Shown: in pieces, positions 1-13,889 of the stretch | Numbering within the stretch: position 1 is the stretch's first letter | Layout: each line of letters begins with the position of its first letter | NCBI GenBank assembly: GCA_018907035.1 | Contig: JACCIC010000001.1 | Span: forward strand, 2,292,501-2,356,500 | Origin: Sycobia sp. Sy_11 | Taxonomy: Eukaryota > Arthropoda > Insecta > Hymenoptera > Epichrysomallidae | Direction of reading: 5' to 3' | DNA length: 64,000 nucleotides | Position numbers and translations under genes: made by a program | The notes under the pieces: generated by a model | What the model was told of the DNA's origin: nothing | Databases searched by the model: none | What the model saw: only the letters and a program-made list of their open reading frames with translations

Positions 1-295
1 ATTAATTCATTCATGATCATCTACAGTATTCAATATGAAAAAAAATCTATCGTCTATTGATACTCTTGAGAATTATCTCCAAACAAAAATAATATATGAA
101 CATTAATCTTTAAACGATTTTCATGAATGACCATGGAATGAAAGTCGATTGGGATCAATTAATTTCACCGAAATCTACATTTTTTGTTTGAACCCAAACA
201 ATTTTTCCACATAACGTGACTCTGAAAACTTCTTCGGAAGTATCCTCGCCTCTCTTACACTCGTATAGTAAAATGCCTTGCTTTCTGAAACTGAT

Positions 296-300
<5 letters not shown>

Positions 301-352
<52 letters not shown>
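301..352. repeat. (TA)n microsatellite
   Basis: About 26 TA units without interruption. Confidence 0.95.
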
Positions 353-357
<5 letters not shown>

Positions 358-1242
358 CATACGTATACTCATGAATTGCACTTAGTTACAAAGGAGCGAT
401 ATATTTGATTAAAAATATATGGTGAATTGTTATCGTTTCATTTTTCATTGTTTTCACTCAGTAAAGATCTGCTTATCGTAACAAATAGTACGTTCGTTAA
501 TAATTCGAAACTTTAATGCGACGCAATCGCTTGAAATTGTATCGAAGGCAGAGCCCTTGTTTCAATCTCGGGCGCACTTCTTATACAAAATTAGCCCTCG
601 GCAAAATTCGCCCCGTGCATTGCTTGAAATCGATACTTTAACATAACGTAATCCAAAGCGATCGTGACGTGACAGTAAGAGCGAACGTATTCGATGATCG
701 ATTGCGGCTCCGCCACCGCGTGGCATCAGAAAGCTATATAGTTGGGGAAAATAATTTTTCCTTTACACGCGCGCGCGCGCGCGCACGCACACAAACGTAT
801 ATAAATATAAACTATCGCGTCGCAATTGTGCGCGGCACGATTGCGCGGAAATTTACATTTGTAATACGGGATCCCAAGTTAGCAGTCGGTGTTGCATGAC
901 TACATAGATAAACTCCGAGACTGCCCTCTGTAATGCCAATTCACTGTTGGCCGGTGGGAGGGTGAGGGGGGAGGAGGGGACGGTTATCCCCAGCCATGCA
1001 CTTAAAATATATACGCCTAAGGGATTAAACCCTACCTTTATTGCTTCGACCGCGTTTTTTCCCATGTCTATATATATACATATAGGCTACGTTTGAAAAA
1101 CTCTCTATCTTTCTTTCTATACCTTATCAACTTAATTACCTTATTTTTATATAATTTTTCATTTTATTTTATTTCATTGCCGTGTTTCATTATTCTACCC
1201 TGGATGCGGCGCGTATTGCCTAAGATAAAATACTATGCTTAC

Positions 1243-1412
1243 AGAGGCCTACGGTCGTCAGAACGAAGAATTAGTAATTCGGTGGTCCGTGCGACACTGT
1301 AAAAATTTACGCGCGCTTCGTTTTCAAACGCATCGTTGAGCTCCGTCGCTGATTAGCGCCATTATTCGAGAGCATAATTAGGGCAACGTTAAATCATATG
1401 AAGAAAAAAATA
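1243..1412 (+). mobile_element. tRNA-derived SINE copy, internally deleted
   Basis: Starts aggcctacgg, as in the copy at 57370, and shares the body words ctccgtcgctgattagcgcc, gagcataatta and caacgttaaat. It ends in an A-rich tail. The B-box part is lost, which explains the shorter head. Clearly diverged. Confidence 0.65.
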
Positions 1413-2673
1413 ATAATAATAATAAGAATAATCATAAATTATTCTCGCATTTACTAAGAACTTATACGCAACAAGCAGGCATAAATAAATGCACACAGAC
1501 GGGCAGTAGTAAATTCAAAATACGTACATAACGGATAGTGTTTTATATATTCTTAGTAAATGTATATAATATCAAGTGCGCGAGCATAATCTATTATTAT
1601 TATATAATAACAAATTAATAACAAACTAAGCTTAAACTATTGAGAAAATTTTTTTCTTAATTATTCAAGCGATTATCAAACTATTAATGTAATATATTAA
1701 ATTTTATCAAAGAACCTAGTAAAAAGATTTTATAGTTTCAATCACATCTATTATACAATAACTATATATAATATCTATTATTATAATTTAATAACAGGTA
1801 ATAAGATACTCAGAACTTTCAACTGAAATTAAAATACAAATAATAATATTTATTATACATCGCTTTATTATATTCAACTAATATGAATTCAAGTTATTAT
1901 TTTTTCATCTTTGATGTGTCCAATCCGTATAATTATAAGTTTCTTGTTTTTCTATTTCCAACGAGAAACTGAGTTACCAATTTGTTTTATGCGTTAACAT
2001 ACTTTTAATTAAAGAACGGCTTGATAAAACATAAAACGAGTCATAATTAACTTTGTCGGTTTTTCTTTTTCAAAAGCAAAAAAATCTAAAGAGTTTTGAA
2101 ATAAAATATTTTAATTCAAATTACTTTCACTTCTACTCCAAAATGGTATTCCAATAAAAAAACCTCTTAATTATATATACAATATACATGTTAAATGCAC
2201 GAAATTTCGCTACAAATTTCAATTTTCATTACAATAATAGTTGTCTAGAACTAAACGTTTAGCAATCTTTTAATGCAGCGTTATAAAAATCGATGTTTGA
2301 ATAGGTAAATTACACGTAGAAAAATTGCCAGATGTAGCATAATAGAAATTACATTTGATAATCGGCTTATCATCATGGTCATTAAATTTATGTACTCGTA
2401 AAAATTTTTATGTGCCCAAGGTTTAATTTTTGTCGTTATTATTATTCATTATAATTAACGTATTTGTAAAAATAATGAAAGAAATGAAATAAAGATCCGA
2501 GCAAATTCTTCCCCGACTCGTTTTCAGAAATATGACGAAAATCACCGCACCCCTGCGATCCCATAGTGATGATAATAATAATACAACCCACCTTGTCGAC
2601 GGCATCCTTGGAGTTTGGATCTCTTTCGAAGGGGGGAAAAATCAAGTCAGTGTTGTGCCCGGTGATTATATAT

Positions 2674-2735
<62 letters not shown>

Positions 2736-2870
2736 AAGACCCACTCACAAGCCCTGGCGGCACACAATTCGATCCACCAGCTATGCAATCACCATATACA
2801 CATATGTGTATACACCAGCACCTTTTTCACCAATTTTGTTATTATTATTGTTTTTGATTTTTTTTTCTCG
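1413..2870. other. AT-rich intergenic stretch
   Basis: Apart from the TA microsatellite at 2677-2732, I see no gene, splice-supported exon or recognisable repeat. Confidence 0.5.
2677..2732. repeat. (TA)n microsatellite
   Basis: About 28 AT/TA units. Tyr-Ile repeat frames on both strands here are artefacts of this repeat. Confidence 0.95.
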
Positions 2871-2879
2871 ATCGCTAAA

Positions 2880-3172
2880 CTCTGCCGTTTCTTCCCTCGC
2901 TCTCGCTCTCTCGTTCCCCCTTTTCCGAAGCTCGCATAAGCGCGGCGCGCCCACGATCTCGTCGAGGCAGCGGCGCACGGAGGACTGAGGCCGACTGTGC
3001 AGCACCGAAAGCCGCGCGACTCGCGCGCGCTAACCGTCGACCGTTACCTTCGACCGTGTACAAATATCGCTGCACGTAAGGCGCGCGGAGGGCGCGCCTC
3101 GCACGACGATGCGGCGGCGAGCCGCCGACGCGGCAGGCAGATGCAAACAAACGCGTGAGCGAGACACCCTCC
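2880..3172. promoter_or_regulatory. GC-rich promoter / first-exon-like island
   Basis: A sharp rise in GC and CpG (gcgcggcgcgcccacg, gccgcgcgactcgcgcgcgc, ggcgcgcctcgcacgacgatg) in AT-rich DNA, next to CT-rich sequence. It includes the self-complementary gcggcggcgagccgccg near 3110. Insect promoters and 5'UTRs of developmental genes often look like this. No coding exon with a donor could be fixed on either strand. Confidence 0.35.
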
Positions 3173-3174
3173 TG

Positions 3175-3203
<29 letters not shown>
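3173..3203. repeat. (CT)n microsatellite
   Basis: About 15 CT units at the edge of the GC-rich island. Confidence 0.9.
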
Positions 3204-3206
<3 letters not shown>

Positions 3207-3754
3207 ACCCCTATCGTTTTTCCCTCTTACTTCCTCATTATATTATTGGAAATTGCATAGGGATTCATATTTATATTCTACGCTCGTGTTTTTTAATTGT
3301 TCCGTGATAATCGTTTATGAAACTGATTTGCTATAATTGACTATGTAGCAGATATTCAGAACGGAAATCCAAATGCAGCATTTTTCACTATGTCCTGCTA
3401 ACGACATTTAAAGGAAAATTAGCGTTGTTTTATTTTTCTTTTGCAATGGACTAACAATAATGAAATATGTATACGTATTCCAACGTATGATAATTTGAAG
3501 TCATTTATATTAATATGCATAGCCTTGTTACTAGTATATGTAAGACAATAATAGTTATAATAATTATAACAAAAAGAAATATTTATTGAGGTACTGTTTG
3601 TTTATTTTCATGACTTACATAAAATATAAAATGAAAGGAAAAAAAATAATTTTCAATGTCATTCTATAGGTAAATGATAACGTCCCTTGACCGAAGAATG
3701 CTGCCTACATCTTTCGCACCCTCTGCGCGACAAGTAGAAACGACGAGAAGAACT

Positions 3755-4420
3755 AGATCATGGAAGTCATCGTCCAGATGATATGGGCGTTCTTTCGTAG
3801 ATGGTTACCGAGAATGATTGCCAGGATGGTGTGCACGATCGTGAAGAAGGCAATGATAAAGAGGAAGAAGATGGAGAGGATTAGGAAGAAATAGTTCTGA
3901 TACAAATATTGAGGGTATTGTTGGTATCTATTAATGGTTCAATGGGCGGATGAATGGGTGATTTGAGGATGAAGGTTACGGGTTGGAGAATTGGTGGAAA
4001 TGCTACGTCGGCAGCTAGAGTAGAATCATCAGTGACCTCGTGAAACGAGCTGGCATAGGTGGATTTAACAACTACAGTGATGGTGCCCAGGCGCTTGTTG
4101 CTCGTAGCAATTGCTTTAGAGAGAACACGAACTCGCTCGGTGGTTAAACTAGTCTCTTCTATTCCCACAAGATTCCAGTGGAAGTGCTATCGGAACACGT
4201 ATTTTTGGTTGCAGAGGGTTCGGAGCCTCAATGCCTGCATAAGGGTCAGGCTGCCAGCTAGACTGAATCGAGTCTACTGGAGCTTTGACTTGTCTCGGAG
4301 GCGCAGAGATGAACTGATCCTTGATCGTACCATAATTAACTTAGATCTCCAGGTCCAGAGTGCGGCACTCTAAATTCCACACCCGTGCCTGCGCACTGCA
4401 ACGCGAGTGTTGCCTCTGCA
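3755..4420 (-). pseudogene. Unidentified decayed coding island ending in a membrane-spanning segment
   Basis: A block clearly richer in GC than its flanks. On the minus strand it holds protein-like stretches in shifting frames. One is a 95-codon frame at 3881-4168 with KRLGTITVVVKSTYASSF and DDSTLAADVAF. An upstream piece contains QVKAPVDSIQSSWQPDPYAG. In another frame near 3760-3890 there is a long hydrophobic run (FFLILSIFFLFIIAFFTIV) followed by a short basic tail. Stops and frame changes separate the pieces. A C-terminal anchor with a short tail would suit a glycoprotein, including the envelope-like gene of some insect LTR elements, but I see no firm family match. Confidence 0.3.
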
Positions 4421-4999
4421 TTTTCCCTGAGATGAAATATTTATGACAATCAATAGCATCGAATTTTCCTCGGTACGCATATGGACTTTAAATAAGATAC
4501 GTGTTTCCTGGTTATAATCCTGTTATATAATACTAAAAACTTCGATTGATCTTATTATCGGTTATTGAATGATTACAAGCGCGAATCAAAAACTTTTCGC
4601 CCGTTATGAAGTGCGTATACATCTTATTTTTGTTTAGATTTTCGACCTTATTTTTATCACATTTCGTTATCCTTTTATTTATTAGTTCTAATCTATCTTT
4701 TGACGGTATTGGATCTTCTAGATGTACCTTGACGTATTTTGGTGAAATTCCACTAGGTTTTTCTCGCATTATACATCGTATGGTATAATCCCTATCGAGT
4801 CGAAAACAGAAACCTCTTCAAAAGGGAACCTGTTAATCCAGCTGATATGTTTCTACCTTACCTAAATTTTCAAACAGACACATAAATCTTTATTCACATG
4901 ATCTACTATACCAGATGTACCAATATGAAGTACGCGTTTTGTTTTGCGAAAATAAAAGACTAATTGTAATGGGAAAGTGAAATACATTCTATTCAAAGC

Positions 5000-5960
5000 A
5001 TTGACCATAATCCTCTCCACATTTTGACTATCTTTCTATCAATTCGTAGATACCACACCAATAGAATTGTTTCTTGTTTGAAACAAACCAATCAGACATT
5101 GATGAAAACCAGTGGTAGTCGGAACGAGCCAAGTTTGATGAATACAGCGGGTGTCGTAGCAGGTCCCAGCCAAGTGCTACGATTGTCTCCTACGGCAGTT
5201 TCTTTTTGTGTGCAAGTGCATTGTTATAGAGCAAAATTACCTTGCTGTGTCTTCTGACCTATAGTAGTTTTTCGATCAATGCATGATTCAATTTGATCAT
5301 TTGTCGTTAGTAGTGATCAGTATTCACTGTTTCACCGGGTTTTAACAACTCGTAATATACCACGCCACTCTGGTCCCACCAAACACACAACATTATCTTC
5401 TTACGGAATCTGTCTGATTTTGCAATCGATGTTCAAGATTGTCCTGGATTATCTATGATTTTTCCGTTTAGGATTCTTGAAAAAGATGCATTTTTTATCA
5501 CCAGTAATAATTCGATGCAAAATTGATTTTCTTTCGTGTCCTGCAAGCAAATTTTCACAAATGTTTTTTCGATTTTCCATCTGCCTTTTATTCAATAAAT
5601 GAGGCACTCACTTTTCACACTTTGTATATCGTTTGCAATTTGACGTCTTCAAACATTTTTGCTGGTCCTCCACATTCTTCATTTTTCAGATGAAAATTAT
5701 TATTTCTAAACCTTTGAAAGCATCTTAGATAGTTTCCTTCTGATAGAACACGATCACCATACCCCTCGACAACATTCGATACAACATTCTTTTTAGATAC
5801 AACAACTTTTCTTCACATTAATACAAAAAATTAATGCTTTCTACAAATCATCACTTTGTGATACAAAATTTGATATTTTTAACACAATGAACAAATATTA
5901 TGTTGTTTGTTCTTGCATAATTTTAAAAGACATGTCAGAGATGTGTAAAAGAACTTATTT
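5000..5960 (-). mobile_element. Degenerate mariner (Tc1/mariner family) transposase
   Basis: On the minus strand, mariner-type segments occur in the right order but in broken frames. N-terminal part near 5650-5760: FQRFRNNNFHLKNEECGGPA. Then HRIITGDKKCIFFKNPKRK near 5470-5510, matching the TGDEKW region with the first catalytic Asp. Then VWWDQSGVVYYELLKPGET at about 5320-5385. Then LLYNNALAHK near 5210-5240, where the second catalytic Asp (HDNAxPH in active elements) is Asn. Then HPLYSSNLARSDYHWF near 5105-5150, with the third Asp in SDYHWF. Several stops and frameshifts show it is dead. I could not fix terminal inverted repeats. Confidence 0.85.
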
Positions 5961-8900
5961 AAGGTCCTAAGACTTTGGCCCTTTTAAGCTTCTGCTAACG
6001 AGTCTTCTTGTTATATCATTCGCATTACTCCTTATTGGTTCTCTTTCAAGAGAAAGTTACCGAAAGTTTGAGTACTGCGATCTGTCATGAAAATGAAGAT
6101 TTTCCATAGATGAGTTAGCTGAGTGTGATCGCTTCGGTAAACAAGTGTTTCACGCTGTTAAATATGCCATCATCGCAGCCATCCTTGTCGATAACTATAT
6201 ATCGATTAACGATAATTTAGGGCACTTCCTCCATTATTTTTGGTGTTTCTTATATAAATTAGCCGAGATGCGCGATTTACTCCTCTGATAGACGATTTGA
6301 TTTCCGGAGAGTGAATTCTTGATTTTTCATTTTATCTTGTTTTTCTCCAACAATTTTCCGTCGAATGCTAAAATACGTATTACTGATTGTATTACTGTTT
6401 ATGCCTTTGTATAATAGTTCTTCTATCCATGTTTGATATTTATTGACACCGTTAGCCTGAGAGTTTACCCGTAGACTTATTTATCATGCACACGGGGACT
6501 GCATTACCGAGTAAGCAGTTGAACTATCGACCTGTTTCTTGCTGAACGATGAACAATTTATATCAATCCACTATGAAAGTCAATTTTCGGGCCGTTCGGG
6601 TCTGGCCTGGCGATCTCTTATCTTTTAGCCGTCTGTGAGATGTCACCAAAGTAGCATCATAATATCTAGCGATGATGGCAGCTGCTCCGCCATCAGGATA
6701 GCTTGACAGGGAAGTGTTGTTAGGTATCTATAATTCTAACATGCTTACACAATTTTCTACATTCGGACTCTTACACAAACTTCAGCTACCACAGTACATT
6801 GGTTTTTCCTTCTCCAACAGTTGTATATATAAGAAACTAAATAGTACTTAGTCAAGTAATTGTCTAATATACGAAATATATATTACGGCACCTAGAAATC
6901 TCGCCCCATGGCTCATAAGATATCAGCCCAACAAACAAAGGTGATGGCTTTCCGAACGGGAGGGGTCGCAAATAGGTCAACAAGTCGAGATTTATGGTGA
7001 CCTTACTCTTATTCTTTTGCTGCAGTCAAAAACTAAACAGTTGCATCTAACATCAATGCCGGAGACGTAACTTCAGTAGTGCTTACATGAGTTTTCCTGC
7101 AGTTTCGACAATGCAGAGTGATCGATACAACAAGGATACCTCGCTAGATTCTTATCCTGGCCAATAATTACGAGTTTCGCCTGCTTCCAATAGAAACAAA
7201 ATATACCGCCATTCACACAGGAATTGTACGTCGACAAACAGAGATTTGGATGTACCGACGGCACTGTTTACGTGTAACTTAAGGAATACTATTATAGTAT
7301 AAAACTGTATAATATATATAAATTTTTCGGAGTCAGGATGAAACTCCTATTTTTTAATGAGATTAAGATTTAGAATACTATACTTATTGAATTGTAATAT
7401 TTTGAAAGTATTTGTAGGGGTATTTTTATTGTAAAGCTGAGGAACTTCTATCTAAAAAAGCATATCCATTTTTAGATTGAAAAACGGCTTCCAGCTGTAC
7501 TATAAATTAATGACAATAAGTGAAAAACCAAAAAATTCACCAATTTTGACGCTCTATAATTGATTGTAAATTTTAAAATATCTAAAAAAAGTAATTTTTT
7601 TGATAGATTAAATAAAATTTTGGTCGATTTTTTAGATGTTAATATTTTTTTTTTAAATGTATAAGTATGGATTTTTTTCAATCTATGGAAATAATATCTA
7701 AATTTACTAATGAATATTTATCTAATTATAACTTAAACTTTCGAGCCTGTAATAAGACATAAACGCACGGGAAATTTCTCCTCAAATCCCATCTGAATAT
7801 GTACACATATATCTATATATACTTATTTATGATAATTATTCGATGCTTAATTTTATATTAATCGCGCTCTGGCCGTGTCCATCACCGAGCGATGTTTTAG
7901 GCAAAAAAAAAACAATACTTGATAAACCAGCCCCTAGAGATTGCTGAGAAGCATTTTATTTTCTAAATGCTTTCAAAAAAAAAAAACAAAAAAAATTCCG
8001 CAAACAGAATGTACAATTATTGTCTAAACGCAGACATAAATTACATTTGCTACCACAGATTACCTTATCGAAAGAGAAAAGTTGTTCGTTCTATATAGCC
8101 ATTACCAAAAATTCCAGTTAAGATTTCACCGCGTCCTGTCACGAATATTGCTTATAAACTACATGAGACACGTACAAGCGCTGTCTTTTTTTATTCAGAC
8201 ATTTCTCAAGCAGTTAGTCGTAAATTAAGGGCATTGAAAATAACGAAATGTATCTGATTTGATAAAAGAGTTAGTAATTTCTACATTAGCGTGTTCTTGA
8301 AATTTGACAACGAAATATATTATTGATTCAATTTTGAATATTATTATTGTAGAGTATTCAAAATATAAAAAGTTCATTTATGGTTTCATAATACTGTTCA
8401 AATATAATTTTCAATATGATTGAAGCGGTCAGTATGGAGTAAACATCAATGAAAGAAAAATATAGTAACGAATCAATTTGCTAATTGATTAATGTGCACT
8501 ATTTGTTTTGGGACTCATCAATGAGAGGGCGATTCAAAGAATTTCTAAAATTTTAATCTTTAGATCACGTGTCTTTCATAAAATTTTAGAGATTTATTTT
8601 TCAGATTTAGCTATCGAATACCAATACATATATACATGATCATTAAAAACGTATCGACTTTCATAATTTACGGATAAAATTAAATAAGTACATAAAAATA
8701 AATTGAAAACAATGCTGTGATTAATTCTTATGTATTAAGTTATATAAGATCTTTGTTAAAATGATATGCTGCTAAATTTATTGTTCTTCCGTGCTTCGCC
8801 AAGCCCAAGATAAATTATTCCAATTTTGAAAAATTCGAGGGGCAGCGAATTAAACGCAGCTATGAATAGAAATGCGATGAACGAAGACTACACTCGCTTG

Positions 8901-11845
8901 TAAAGTATACTTCAAACGAATTGGCATCTCACCAGTAAATAAATTCTTTCGAATAATTAATCTTCCTTGTATCTGTATACGATCATTTTTATACCAAATA
9001 CATTTCCGTATCGAGAGCCATTCGAGCGATGAATTTCTCGCAATATGATATTAAATCCATTGTGCAATAGAAAAAGTTATTGAGCTTTTAAAGCCAACGG
9101 TAAGAAATCATTTTCTCGGTACATTTATCTTCAATTATTTGACTCTAAGTAAAGTCTACTGATTGGGAATCCCTGTTAAACTGATTAAAATCCAATTGAA
9201 CTGATGCTCGAGTTGAATGGACTGAGAGAGATAGACAGCCGCAGCCGTGTGAAACTTTTTCTGGCTTGGAAACAAATGATTCGAATGTTTCCTTTTTAAT
9301 TTAAGATGGCAATAATGGATGCTGATTTTTCGATATAAAGATCCGAGGTTTGAGCAAAGCTAGTTTCTACAATTTTTTAGACTTTAATTTATAATAATTA
9401 AAAAAAAAAGAACTAATTTCCATAGAACATTTTCAGTTTGTCAGCTTAAAAAAATGCCATACAGCAGATATTTTTACATAATTGTAACTGAAATATATTA
9501 CTTATAGTTTCAAAAATAAAATAGAATATATTACTGTACTTGAAAATTAAATTTAGAAAGAAAAATAAGCATTTTTACAAATTTAACAATGAATTATCAG
9601 CTGTTACATAACTTTACATAATTATTTTAAGGTAATTTTATCTCTATTGATTTCTAATTTTGTTTTTTAAGTCTCGTCTTTACAGTTGACAATATTCTTG
9701 AGAATAATTCTTCTAATTACGAGATAAATTCGTGCGATAAATTATTCTCATAAGACCGAAGGTTATTCATAAAAATTGTAATTTTAAAATAGCACATCAA
9801 ACGTAAATTGTATGTTCCTCAGAAGGCTACGTTATTTTTCTATTCATTACAATTACTCTTGAATATGGCGATTATTACTGTATCAACTTTAATATTTCTT
9901 TAAATTTGAGATTATAAATTGTTGATGAAAACGATTCTTACATGATCGTTCTTGTTCACGATTGTAAACAAACTGTCTGATAATCATCGCCATCAAAATG
10001 ACTTTTTTTTTCTTCGTCACTGTGACTTTTCCTACAAGAATTAGTTTCAAGGTAACAAACATAACGCAAACGCATTTTAATTATCATTATAATAAAATAA
10101 TAAACACTTAACTGAAACACACCTTCTAACTTATAAACTTCTGCCGTATAACTATTATTTAGATTTATTAAAAACTTGTTCCTCAAGCATTACTATTGCT
10201 GCATTGGCTGTACATTTATAAGCTACATTATGCCATTGTTCTGTTACATTATTTAATAATATGTTTTTTTTAATATTTTATAAATCTTATCTGCATTCGA
10301 TTGAATACAATTTCATCGTAATATCATTGTAGACTGCGTTGGCTCAATACACCTTTTATAGGCAAGAAAACGTGTATAATTATTTGCAAGAGTAAGTCAC
10401 ATCTGCTATAGTTTTCCTCGCTAAAACATGTTAAACCTTTTCAAAATTTTAACGAGAGCGTGAAAGTTTTTAGGACAGAGCTCGAGAAAATTGATCCTAG
10501 ACGAGGAATTGGTTCGAATTTTGTAAAACCGTAAGATTCCATGTGTAGTCGTTTTTCAAAGTCGTCCGTTTTCATTCAAAAACGTATATTTTGAGTAAAC
10601 ACGCAGTTCCGTATCTTTTTCTCTTTTTAAAATTAAATCACTTTATAGAGCAACCGGTGTTCATTATTGTAACCTAAATGCTTTTCCCGCTAGCGCAACG
10701 AGGTATTTCTTAATCATACTTTGGACTTTTTTTTGTAATAAAATACAAGGCCTTCTTCGCGTTGAATAAATTAATTTTTTTATATATGTAGGATGTTATA
10801 TATACAGACAAGTAACTATTTTAATGTGAACTCGAACGACGAATGAGTTAGTTTTAAGCCATTACGGAAACGGATGTATATTTATGTAAGTATTAATTAG
10901 ATTTGCTTGAGAGACGCATGAATATTATAAACCTATTCAGACTTAATTTGTAAATAATTTAAAGAATCTCGAGTCTTATATTTTGTAAAATAAACTAAAT
11001 TGTAATTAATAGCAACAGACAATAAATTTTAAAATTAAAATTTTAATACTAATTTCGTTCCACAACAAACCTTTTTAATTACCTTCTTAAATTCCTTTAT
11101 AAATTCTTCTCGCTTAAATTTCACAGATTTTTAATTACAGTTTATTAATCTAAATTGAGAATACAAATTTGTTCTGACTTTTTAAGAATCATAACAATCG
11201 ATATCAAGTTTCTAGAAATGGTCGGATTGTTTAAAAAAAATTAGTTTGTAAGAAATTTGGATAATTTTAAGGGAATATCAGTAAGGTTTCTTAAAATTTA
11301 GTAATAAGGCTTTAATAAAGCTTTATTAAAATTTAATACTCTTTTTACTTTTATAGAAACCCAAACAATCATATTGAACAAGAATCACAAAGTAATTTCA
11401 GAGTTCTCTATAAAATTTATTTGCAATTTAAATTAGCCTTTATTTTAAAATTAAGTGAATTCAATCTATAAATATGAAAACGCATTAGTAAGCAAAAATG
11501 TATTTAATTTATTTCTCAGTGGTTCGTATTTAAATATTAATAAAACAAATGAGAGAAAAATTTTAATTTTCATAAAAAAAATAAACGAAAGAGAATAATG
11601 AATCAAACCGATATTCATTGGGTTTAAAATTCTATCTATTTATAACTAAAACAGAAATTGAAAAAAACAATGTATATGATAATTATAAAAAATACCATGC
11701 ATTACCTTTTCAATTCTTATGTAGTTTATTTAATTATGAATAAATATTATTTCTAAATCAGCTAAAATTCTATATCTTTTTAAATGGTGAATTATGGCAA
11801 TGTATATGTAACAATATAATATGTATTATACATAGAATAATATAT

Positions 11846-11849
<4 letters not shown>

Positions 11850-11898
<49 letters not shown>
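11850..11898. repeat. (TA)n microsatellite
   Basis: About 22 TA units, preceded by tacatacata. Confidence 0.9.
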
Positions 11899-11901
<3 letters not shown>

Positions 11902-12222
11902 CGTACAATATATGTCTTAAAAACTTAGTAGATCAAGAAAGTAAAAATTTAAAAATTAAGTTTAAAAAATCTAATATTATACAAGACAAATAAATATATA
12001 CAAGACAATCATGTTAAGAATTTCGGGTCAATTTATATTTTATTTATGTATCATGCGGACTAAATAGACTTTTTAGAAAGGTATACACAGATATAACAGA
12101 CTTGATTTTTGACAGCCAACACTATGATATACGCCGTTCATACTTTCAGTACCTTTAGCATACTGGGTATGCAGTGTCCTTTATTGAATTCCGATGTCTT
12201 TACTACATGAGCAAACCGCATG

Positions 12223-12227
12223 CTCTT

Positions 12228-12288
<61 letters not shown>
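12223..12288. repeat. (CT)n microsatellite
   Basis: About 30 CT units with one early TTT break. Confidence 0.95.
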
Positions 12289-12291
<3 letters not shown>

Positions 12292-12761
12292 AATTGGTTT
12301 TTTACATTAAATATTAAACTGCGTTTTCAATACTCCCTGTGCCAGAAATATATGTTTACAGAGTCACAATCTATATGTAAGAAGATGTGGAGAATGATAT
12401 TACAAGATAAAAGTTAAGAACACGCTCGTTTGTGTTGATGTTTGTGTGCGTGCGTACACGTGCGTGCCTGCATATGTACGCGTGTCCCAAAATGTATTAC
12501 CGTTAATCGCATTCGCTCAAATTTACATGCATTAGCAATATTAGCATATAATAGGCAGCGTACGCCGAGGCAGCGTAACTTGCGGCGACCATGAGGTGAC
12601 CTGATGCTAACGCGTGTATGAAATTGACCGAACTTTAATTTACAATAAGTAGAAATTTATATGAATTTTGACAACGCAGGTAATAATGTGAACTTTTTCT
12701 TGAGATGTCATTCTCTATACATAGGCCTCACTGAGTAAACTCATAGTCAGAATAGATGCTA

Positions 12762-12764
<3 letters not shown>

Positions 12765-12826
<62 letters not shown>
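12765..12826. repeat. (TA)n microsatellite
   Basis: About 31 TA units. Confidence 0.95.
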
Positions 12827-12827
<1 letters not shown>

Positions 12828-13889
12828 CATTATCCGTTACATTTCCAACGCGTATTGATATAATTATTTAGAAATACGTCACGCTATTCGTAAATTATTC
12901 ATAGAATTAAAATGTTAACCTCGGCATTATTTTACCCCTAAAATTGTGTGGTTTGATAACTTGCTGCTATATAATTTACAAAAATAATAGAAATCAAAAC
13001 TTTCATATATACCATAATACATGGAGGGGTGTATTACACCATTGTAGCGGCACGAAAAAAATAGCAAAATTATTGAGTGATATTTTTTTTCTCATTTTGT
13101 CTTATTAGGTCAAAAAATATCTCACATATTAAAAAAGTGAAAAACTCTGGTAACTAATGTATATTCTACCATTCGAGTTACTGTTTACAACATTGTATCA
13201 TACGTAGTCATCACAGATAGCCATCACAGATGTGTTGTGCGGCAGAACTAAACATTTTGTTCGCCCTTCATTTTTGAATATATTAATTTTTACGTGTTAA
13301 TACGTTTTAAGCAAAAGAAAAATTTTAAATTAAAAATTCTGCAGTGCTTAAGGTGGTGACGAATGCAATTTTACCGATAGAGCAAAAAATACTATAACTG
13401 CAAAAAATAATATTATACTTGAGCATTAGATTATTGTAAATTTTAATTAATCGTGTCATTTATTTGATTATTCTATTCTACAGTTTTTGATTATTCTATT
13501 CTACATATTTTACTTTGTATTTCTGACAGGCAAAAGATTTTCAAAGATGCTATACGTCACGTGCATTTTATTCAACAGCCTAAGCTTTATCATGTCCTTT
13601 AAGCAAAAATGTATTTTAATTAATTATATGTCGTTCGAGTTGAGATTGCCATCGTAATTTCTCGTAATGCATCATAATTCATTGTTGCATATAGCTTAAA
13701 TCTTTAACCATCACTTCTATGTGTATTCTAGATTAAATAGTACACCGTACAATATTAATTATATTAATTCTTTTTAAAGAATTTTAGATATAGCTAAATC
13801 ACAAGAATTATATTTATTTGATAATGAAATTGATTAATATTTGCACTTCTATATTTCAGTTCAGAACGGATTAAATTTGAGTGTAAATC

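Larger units (their letters stand above)
5970..13880. other. Gene-poor AT-rich stretch
   Basis: Holds microsatellites near 11.85, 12.2 and 12.8 kb. A minus-strand frame at 7073-7264 has six cysteines (YNSCVNGGIFCFYW) but no splice support or family match. Between 6300 and 6720 composition is a little richer in GC with broken frames, perhaps old transposon DNA. Nothing else is supported. Confidence 0.45.

Noticed and set aside
2442..2939. Overlapping Tyr-Ile repeat frames on both strands
   Set aside because: They are translations of the TA microsatellite.
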